DNA of 64,000 bases from positions 34,100,001 through 34,164,000 of the forward strand of contig CM114271.1 in NCBI GenBank assembly GCA_050084515.1, in the 5' to 3' direction. Within the stretch, counting starts at the first letter, position 1. The number at the start of each line of letters is the position of its first letter. The notes under the pieces are model-generated. The model was not told the DNA's origin. It saw only the letters and a program-made list of their open reading frames with translations, and made no database searches. The stretch comes from Blasia pusilla. Taxonomy: Eukaryota; Marchantiophyta; Marchantiopsida; Blasiales. Below are positions 55,942-64,000 of this stretch, one piece after another. A program made the translations under genes and the position numbers.

Positions 55942-57126
55942 ATGACAAGCTCTAATTTACTTCCAATAACATATGTCATTTGTAGTTTATTAGACAATAG
56001 TCCACGAGCGCGTTTAATTCTAGTTGCTATGCTTATTGTATGGGATGAAGTATCTATGAGTCATCGCTATACATTTGAGGCAGTAAATCGTACTTTTCAA
56101 GATATTATGGGGTGGTCTCTCTTGAATTACAGCAAGTACCATTCGGTGGCAAACTCATTACATTTGGTAGTGACTTTCTTCAAGCATTACCTATTGTTTG
56201 TTATGGGGATCATCCACAAATTATCCAAGCGAGTATAAAGAGGTCATCTCTATGGTCTTATATAAAAGTGATGAAGTTAACGACAAACATGTGAGTACAA
56301 ATGTTAGAAGCTTATTTGCGTGGTGACCAACAAGCTTTTACTAATTGGTTATTGGAGGTGAGAGAGGATCGTGTACCTTTGCACCCTCATTTTGGGAATG
56401 ACTTTATACGATTACCATCAAGAATGGTTACTAAAAGTCAAAAGATGATGCCATCTATGGAAATTCAAAGTCAATTCCATAATATTGACTTCTTTAGAGA
56501 TACGGTTATTCTAATACCAAGAATCAAAGATGTTGACGATATAAATGCAGATCTCATGTCTCGATTTCTTGAAGAGGTGCTAGTTATTTCGCATTTATCC
56601 TTTCTTATTTCCACATGATTTCATTAATCATTTAATAAAGTATTCTTACCATTCTCCTCTTTTATTGTTTACATGAGCATTTATATTTCATCGTTGACTC
56701 TATTCCAAACAAGGGGATGATTTATACATCTCTCACAGAATTTTGAACACATGCTTGTCTTTTGGACTACCTCCATATTGTTTGTGTTTGACGATTGGTG
56801 CATCAATCATACTTTTACGAGACATGAATGGATCACAAGGAAAAGCGAAGGGGACAAGATTAATGATTTTTGGATTATGCAAAATTGCATAAATGCTGAA
56901 ATCATCATAGAAAAGAATATTTGAGATTGAGTTTTTATTTCAAATATCTCATTGATTGCATTTAAATATGATTTTCCATTTAATCTAGGTAAATTTCAAT
57001 CCCCTATTCATCCAACTTTCCAAATGACTAGTAATAAATTTCAAATTCAAACTCTAGAAACCGTAGAAATTTAGTTGCCTACTTCAATTTTCTCTAATGA
57101 TCCATCATATGCAACATTATCTAAAA
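55942..57126 (+). pseudogene. PIF1-family helicase relic, probably from a Helitron
   Basis: The pieces are in family order. 55942-56110 has LIVWDEVSMSHRYTFEAVNR (Walker B with DE) and DIMG. 56112-56280 has FGGKLITFGSDFLQALPIV (motif III) and KVMKLTTNM. 56301-56618 has QAFTNWLLEVRED and VILIPRIKDVDDINADLM. About 56755-56860 has SFGLPPYCLCLTIGASIILL and KGTRLMIFGL. About 56950-57126 has FPFNLGKFQSPIHPTFQMT, ending YATLSK (motif V/VI region). The Walker A segment upstream is missing. Frameshifts and stops (TGA, TAA and TAG inside) make it dead. Helitron Rep-helicases end with exactly this domain; a host PIF1 pseudogene is the alternative. Confidence 0.8.
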
Positions 57127-57359
57127 TAATGAAAAAAAATTCCACTTTCATCCGAGAACATTAAAATAAGAAAGGTCCTTATTTGAATAAGTATTTCCTT
57201 ATACAATTGAAATAAAACATTTCAAATTTGTTTTAATAACTCATATTATTGGCACGGGTATTTTATTAGTATTTTCGATACATGAAGTGTATCGAAATGA
57301 ATAATAAGATGAGCACTTTTGTAGTTCGTTCCATGTGACGACTTTGATGCCAACTCTCC

Positions 57360-57510
57360 ATTTCTCGTCGATTCTCAGAATGTCGTTCCTAAAGCTGAAG
57401 GTAACCTCTTGAATCAGAGGCTTTTCCAAACTTGCTCGTCGATTATCCGTTCGTCGGGGCTAAATCTGAAGGCAGTTTCTTGAATCTGAGGCTTTTCTAG
57501 AATTGTTCTC
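57360..57510. repeat. Imperfect tandem repeat, ~71-bp period
   Basis: The segment 'ctgaaggtaacctcttgaat' (57395) recurs as 'ctgaaggcagtttcttgaat' (57466), each followed by a GAGGCTTTTC block and a CTCGTC motif. The function is unknown; it could be remains of a non-autonomous element. Confidence 0.6.
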
Positions 57511-58937
57511 GTCTGTTCATTTCTCGTCGACGTTCAGTCTGTCACCAATGAAGCTTATCTGTTCATGTCTGCCACTCTCGCACGCACTGGGCCGCATTCG
57601 GCATGACCCTGCATTCTCTCAGATACTCAAGAATGGCGAGAGAATTTCAGATGTTGTTCTGTTCTTTAGTTCAAGAACAGATTAGCCTCAACGTGAATTC
57701 CCACCACGGCGTGTGAATCTGTGTCATACGGGAGATGTAGGCTTTCAGAGTGCGAACTCTGCTTGCTACTGATCCAATTCTGAGATCAGCTCTTCCTCAA
57801 ACCTCCAAATTAGAGATCTCTGGCAGGAAATCCGAAGGGGATGAAACCTTACATCCTGAAGAACGGGATGTCTCAGATGGTCTTTGGTCGACAATCGGAT
57901 ATGAATGTGATGATGTTCAACAGTTGGGATACAAAAGATGTAAAGATTTATCCTTCAATCACCCCCTTTTCTCACTTGACCAAGCTTCTCAATTGCGAGA
58001 CCCTCCACTCAACCTCCACATGTCCTGCAGAAAGCTTGAAGCGGATGGAAGCCAAGCGTGACTTACCAGGTTGATGAAGGAGTGAATTTCTGACTCGTAA
58101 ACTCCATGACTGAATCGCAACTCGAAGATCTTCCAGAGGCGATGGGAAAATGGCACGCGAACTAGCCACTACAACCACACAGCAACGTTATACATCCTTG
58201 AGATTTTGAATGCATCTCTCACCTCGAATCCAGGTGTTCAAATAGTCACCAAAGAATTCCCCTGAAGCTTCAATCTCTGCAGGTAACGAGGCGATGTGGA
58301 GACGGTGAAAATTTCAAGGGAAACCAACAAAAGGTAATCAGTTCTTGGTCGAGTTTATTACAAGGGTGTGGAATCGGATGCAAGGCCAGACGAAGAGAAG
58401 TAGTCAAATAAATGGATGGCTGAAGTCTTAGGTCAGGCGTGCAAACAGCAATGAATATAATCCACAGCGCAAGAGAATAGGAGCTTTTGTCGATGAAGGC
58501 CAGTGGCTCCAGCATGGCAAGAGGTGACTTCTCTTTCTCCAATCAACTTCATGAAACTCTTTACCACTGAACACGACAGTGAAGGGGGGAATCTTGACCA
58601 AGAAACACGTCCCCAGCGAGACACTGACCTCGCACCCCACCTGTAGATGTATACATGCCTCTCTCATTTAGAATTCCAATTACCTTCCCCCTCCCTCGTC
58701 TAAGATCTGTATCAGATTGAACTCGCCATGTAGATCCGCTGCAAGGGTAAGGGAGTGATTGGTCGAGTCCTTCCGCAGGGATCGCGGAATTTCATGAAAC
58801 GAAGACTCAATCAGCCAGTCGGTAGAAAGGTGCAGGACTCGAGTTTGACCTCATTGGCATGGGCAGATTGCTGTCCTCGCAGAATTGCAGGACAGACCCT
58901 GGGAGAGGTAAAGGAGAACACTCAATGCCCAGCCAGG

Positions 58938-58975
58938 CCAGGCCTGTGCAAGCGGACCAGGCCTGTGCAAGCGGA
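58938..58975. repeat. 19-bp exact tandem duplication
   Basis: The unit ccaggcctgtgcaagcgga occurs twice back to back (58938-58956, 58957-58975). It is a simple slippage duplication in GC-rich DNA. Confidence 0.85.
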
Positions 58976-61900
58976 CAGTCCCATAGCTGTAAGTGAATTG
59001 GAACGACACTGTCAACGTAATGATCGGGACGCAAGCATGGGCCACATTTCGCAAAGAGATGAGGGTGAGGTAAGACAATGTCATGCTCTTTCTGAATTCA
59101 TTGACTTAGTCTACTGCTGCTCAGTCATGATAACCCATTACACTTGGACATCGCACTTTCTGAAATCCTCCCGTCCCCCATTTGCCGTCTTGACAGGAAA
59201 AGATGATGGCGCACATAGCGAGCGAGTCGAGCTGAAAGGCAACAGGAGCTGGCTGGCCTGGCATGATGAAACGAGGCAGCGGTGGCGCACTTGCAGCAGC
59301 CTGCCCGGGATCCACTTCGTCAACTGACGCTTTCAATGTCCGCGTACCCTGCACTAATTGCTGGGGACGGAGTGTGCACTTCATGGTGTAATTTCGTGGA
59401 GGCTGGGCCCCGCGGAGCTTTCGGAAGGGGAAGAGAATCCCAACCTTCTTAGCTTGAGATTCCGTGGTTGGAAGAGGAGTGTGTGGGGGGGTTTCATCTA
59501 TACATCGGTAAGCTTGCCTTTGCTTCGGTGAGAAAGTAGGAATCTGTCAGTGGAATGCACCGAGACTCCAGAGTGGTTGGCTGGGAAGCAAGTCATCGGA
59601 ATCACGCTACGCACAGATAGACAAGCCCGTCACGTCCAACTTGGACTCGAGTTTATCCAAATCCAAGTTGTCGAAATCACCTAAATTCAAGTTACCGCTG
59701 GAAAGTGCTGAGTTCGATTGCTGTGGCAGAGGGAGGAGCGAGGACCTTCGCGGTAGACTCATGCAGTTCCACGATTGGAGACCCATGTGGGCATGGCGGT
59801 CAGTTCCACCAATTCAGGGCTGGGAATCCGCGGGTACGAAGAATCGAAGGGGAAATGCTGTGGTGGATGCCCTCTGTCCGGTGGATTGGTCTCGCAGTTG
59901 TGGGGAGGGCTCAGCTTTCGTGTGGCAGTTAGTGGGGCGAGAAGGAATCACGATTCACGACTGCCCTTTCCCCTTCAGGCGGACTTCGTACTTGGGCTGA
60001 TGCAGCAGTTCCAAATTTATCCAGGAGACGACGAACTTCTGGAATCTGGGCCGAATCGTTCGGAGAGAAGACGAGAGGAGAGCATCACGAATGACGAAGG
60101 AACATACGTCTCACTGCCTTGGTGCCATGGCTTCTCGGTGAGCAATCCGGGAACTTCATCGAGGTTCTAGCATGCGGCAGGGACCCCAGAGCTTCGGAAA
60201 AACGGATACATACTGCGGGGGTTCGGATCTGAGCAGCTCTTGGAGGATCAATCGAGGATTAAGCGAGCGGGGCAAACCAGATGAGTGAAGATTTGCCTCC
60301 AAGCTTTTTCTGTTGCTGGAGGTGAGCTCTCGTCCTGGAAGCACGTAAGTTCTACAGTGAATCCCAACGGTTCGACCCGGACGGCAGATCGGAGAAGAAA
60401 CACGGTGTGCCGCGCGAATTGTCAGGGGTTGGAGGCGTAGCAGATGGCTACCGATTTCACTCCGCTCTTGTTTGGGTGGAAGCGAGAGACCACTGCCACC
60501 CCTTTCGGGACGCACGCAATTCCATGATTCCGACCCCCTTGGGCCCAACCGCTGGCGCAGAGATTCAGAGGAATCAGATATTCAGAACTCAGACAGAAAT
60601 CCCGTAGTCATCTTCTGTTAGCGCAGTTGTAGCTAGGCAGCTAGCCGCCTACTTTCGGCCTTGAGCACTCAACCCCAAACGTAGGCAGTTCCGTTCCTCG
60701 CAGGCCTGTTCTCATCCTCAATCTCTGAGCAGGAGAGCGGATAACAAGCATGAATGGATGGTGGGTGTTTGGCAGCAGTAGCGGAAGGAGGAAGGTCCAT
60801 GATCCATGAGCAAAGGAAACTAGCGAGAGAGCGAGTTGGAAAGAGGACAAGAGGGCGTGGGAATCATACCACTGACAGAAAAGACACTCGAATGTGACGC
60901 TGCACTGCTGTTCTCCTTCCTGAACACGTTTTCGGTGTTGCAAGACAGGAATTCTTTTCAGTACCCGAACATATACGCATGCATCCCTCTGTCGTCTGTC
61001 CGTGACAGTCCGTCTGTCTGTACACCACCACCACTCTCTCTTCTCTCTATCTCCCTCACCGTCCTGACGTGCTGCTGTTTCTGGACTATCTGGAGTCAGG
61101 AATCCTGGCAGGAGGGTTGACTCTGCTCTCCACCATGGCAGCTGAATCACAAAAGCGGAACGAGGCAGTTCATTCATTCTCTTCCTTCTCTCCGAGTTAG
61201 TTGACTAACGTTTCCACCTCCCGAGCCCGTTTCCATAGTCTATACCCGCAGCGAGCGAGCGACAACACCACACTCGACAAACAACCTAGCCCCAGCGCAC
61301 ATCGCCGTGCGAACAGACCGACACACAGACAGACGGCGACAATTTGCAGCATTTGCGCTCCACCTCCACATCAAAATAGATAGACAGCTCCAGGCGTACC
61401 TACGGCGTATTTCTATGCGTTTGCCTGATTACCGTTGAGCGATTTCTACTCGAAGCACGAGCGATGGAGAATGCGCCATTACATACAGTCCACCGGTAAA
61501 TCCACTCACGAGCCTCCCTCGCGAAGAGGGAGTCCCTCCGTCCCTCGCGGCCCCGCCCTCTCGCTCGCTCGCCCGTCCTCTTCTGTCAGTGCTCGCTCTT
61601 CTACCGAGTGCTCCAGCAGTTCCGCTGCCATCCACATCCTTCGGACCGTCGGACACCCGGGGCTTAACGCGCCAGTATTAAAACTAATAAAACTAATTAG
61701 TTATTGCCACTACGACGGTCTAAATATAAGCAACTATTTATGGGCAAATTTTCTCATGTTGGGCACGGCTCGTTCTTTGTTTCGTCTACAGGAAGATCCC
61801 ACAGTCCCCACGGACAGATGGACAGTTCGCAGCCATACGCTTGTCCCCGGCGCGACGTCACGGTGAAAGGGGTTCCCGGCGGCGTCGACGGCGGCCAGAC

Positions 61901-64000
61901 GTCTCGGTTTCTTTCCAGGGGTCAGGGTTCCCGACGGCGCGACTGTATACTGTAGCGTCAGTACTAGTGGCGAATTGTAAGACGGTGTCTCCTTCGCCGG
62001 CTTCCCAGAGAATGTCTCGGAGGAAGAGGGTATTCGCGATACGTTACCGGCATTTTAGTTTCCGAACTATATTATTAATATTTTCAGTTGTTTCTATTGA
62101 ATTATGTCCTTATGAAATCTACTTGGATGTAGCCATATTTCATCCATCCACGGACATCTTGGGAAAGGAGAGAGACCTGATGACCACTTTGGTAGAGGGG
62201 AGGGTTTAGGGTACTATACATGTACCAAAAATTAAATGAGAGCTACATGGGTAAATTAGTCCTCCTAAGTCCCTGGTTTAATGATCATAGGTATCACGTA
62301 AAGGAATGGGTTGGGGGCAAATCAGTCATGCGAAATCCATGGTTTAATGATGATAGATCTCACTTAAGCAATGGGTTGGAAATATTTATGAAAGCAAAAT
62401 AGTTATGGTGATGCATAAGGAGGCGTTAAAGGTTGAGACTCCCATATCTTACTAGTGTGATCTTATACGGTAGTAGTTGTATGATCAGCCTTTACTTTTA
62501 AGGTGTGCTTCTAAGTAGTCGGTAGTTGAGTGGGAATATTCATGATTTTAGGGTTAGGGCATGTTTCCCATCGCTTTAAAGGGGTATTTTTCTCATATCT
62601 TTAAGGGAGCGTATGGTATAGAGATAGGGGGCATTTAAGGTGAAGTTTAAAGAGTTGTTATTTCAAGAAAAAAATGGATGTTTGTCCCGTTTTCATCATC
62701 TCTTTCCAAATATTTTAGAGAGTTCTAACGTGAGCATTCATTTCCAAAACCGCACGGGCATGAGTTTTTTTATCCTTCCGTCACTTGTTTCATCCATAAC
62801 CGCATGGGCATGAGTTTAAGGGGCTCTAGTCACTTCATATATTTCTGCTAAGAAACATCTGAAGTGATGAAGAAATTTATGCGACCCCTTTTTGCATTCA
62901 AATAGTTTCCAAATCCTAACCTTTAAATATAGTTCATGTCAAATTTGTGCCACCGTATGCTCTCTCCTCCTCTAACCCTACCTACCTTTAAGGAATGTTT
63001 TAGTGACCTTCATATATATTGCTTGGAGGCTGCTCTTATAATGGACACTAGTTAGGAAAACTAGTTCGGAGCTGCAAGGGATCGTGAGATGCATGGCACG
63101 ATGATTAATAAATTCACTCTCTTTACCAATTATCAGACCCTGTTAAGATGAAAATTTTATTTTTGAGAGAATTTTAGTGACAAGTGTCAAATAGAGGAGC
63201 AGCTTAAAAAACTGCATCCACCAATTAATATATAGATACACTGTCACACTCAACTTTTGAAACATCGCGGAAATGTTCATTGTTTGAAGCATAAGAGGAC
63301 TAAAAAAATTGTGGTGGAGCTTGTTAAATAACGTTGTGGTTACATAGCTACAACCTTTACAGTAATTTTGACAAGATAAGCTAGTTTCACATGAAAAAAA
63401 GGTCTTTCAAAACTGCAATAAGAGAAAAAAAAAACCCCTAAAATGGAAAGTTCTCATACGGTGCGGTGTAATTAGTTTAAGTCAGATGTATCTTCTCACA
63501 CAAGAAATAGGGATCCTTTCACCCCCACTTTCAAAAGGCTGAGATTTTCGATAAAAATCTGGCCACAATAAAGAGCGCAGATTCCTTTTTCTCGTTCTGA
63601 TTCCCGAACGTAGCGAGTGAGCATACTTTATTGACTGGGAACCATAATTGTGGAATAGTCAACAATGGGGCAATAAGAAGTGCATCGTCGTCCCCCCACC
63701 CCAACGATCTTTCGAGCAATGGGGCAACGGAGCAGCGATTTTGGGCGGGGATGGCGAGAGGCATGGACGGGGACGGCGGGAGGAAGGACGGAGGGCGTAG
63801 GGGACGAAAAGAGATGTGCTACATGTCGAAACGGAGAGCGTGACGAGAGCTTCGTTTTGATCCGGACCTTGCTGCATGGCGTGAAGTATTTTTATTTTTA
63901 TTCATCTTTTTAGAATTCGGTTCATATTAGGGTTCCAAATGTGAATATTAGGGCTTAGCTTATTGTCATTTGGAGAAATTTCCCAAGGTAACGTCCTCTA

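Larger units (their letters stand above)
57127..64000. other. Intergenic DNA, no gene recognised
   Basis: 57240-62100 is GC-richer than its surroundings and contains many mid-length ORFs open on both strands (for example 58755-59327 plus, 59775-60170 plus, 60641-61177 minus, 61435-61866 plus). None shows a recognisable domain or splice-consistent extension. It may include promoters or non-coding genes that I cannot define. Imperfect ~71-bp direct repeats lie at about 57360-57510, and a 19-bp tandem duplication at 58938-58975. 62200-63600 is AT-rich with stops in all frames. Confidence 0.45.

Noticed and set aside
58755-61177. Mid-length ORFs 58755-59327, 59775-60170, 60641-61177 as genes
   Set aside because: No recognisable domains and overlapping ORFs on both strands in GC-rich DNA; no splice-consistent extension found.
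1-64000. tRNA or rRNA genes and CRISPR arrays
   Set aside because: I saw no tRNA-like T-arm/acceptor arrangement, no rRNA sequence and no spacer-repeat array; a tRNAscan-SE run would be needed to exclude a tRNA.

Overview
This window is nuclear DNA of a streptophyte plant. It holds one intact intron-rich host gene, one short two-exon gene candidate, and much transposable-element wreckage in AT-rich intergenic DNA. The host gene (3589-11608, + strand, 19 exons, inferred 1075 aa) is an EFR3/SEMI-ROLLED-LEAF2-type HEAT/ARM-repeat protein of the plasma-membrane PI4-kinase scaffold. Its introns are short (about 0.1-0.65 kb). The Ty3/Gypsy elements carry a cytosine methyltransferase, a combination described from charophyte algae. 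Together these suggest a seed-free streptophyte (bryophyte, lycophyte or streptophyte alga), but the species cannot be fixed from sequence alone.

Layout. 1-3588: intergenic and promoter DNA with a perfect hairpin at 2271-2318. 3589-11608: the EFR3-like gene. 11609-15330: no gene seen. 15330-22692: element A, a decayed Ty3/Gypsy element on the minus strand; it is a mosaic and has lost nearly all of its methyltransferase segment. 25102-27240: LINE-type reverse transcriptase relic. 28015-28340: low-complexity tandem repeat. 28800-30673: hAT-type transposase relic. 34132-43950: element B, a nearly full-length Ty3/Gypsy element on the plus strand. 46939-47931: two-exon gene for a possible plastid-targeted protein of unknown function. 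51910-53378: element C, a gag-protease fragment of B's family (minus strand), next to a 91-bp (GA)n tract. 54491-54938: 224-bp tandem duplication. 55942-57126: PIF1/Helitron-type helicase relic. 57127-64000: no gene recognised.

The most interesting object is element B. Its order is gag (two zinc knuckles), aspartic protease, C5-cytosine DNA methyltransferase of DNMT3/DRM-like flavour, reverse transcriptase, RNase H, integrase, and a C-terminal PHD finger. Its terminal repeats have two further unusual properties. First, 11 bases starting about 31 nt after a TATA box are exactly complementary to 11 bases at the end of the 5' LTR, where the primer-binding site should be. This is the arrangement expected for Tf1/sushi-type self-priming. 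Second, the repeats are circularly permuted (core - internal - head - core - head), as if a two-LTR circle had been opened inside one LTR. B is damaged: 11 of 12 internal stop codons I located are TAG, several where relatives have Gln or Trp, which fits cytosine deamination of a methylated element.
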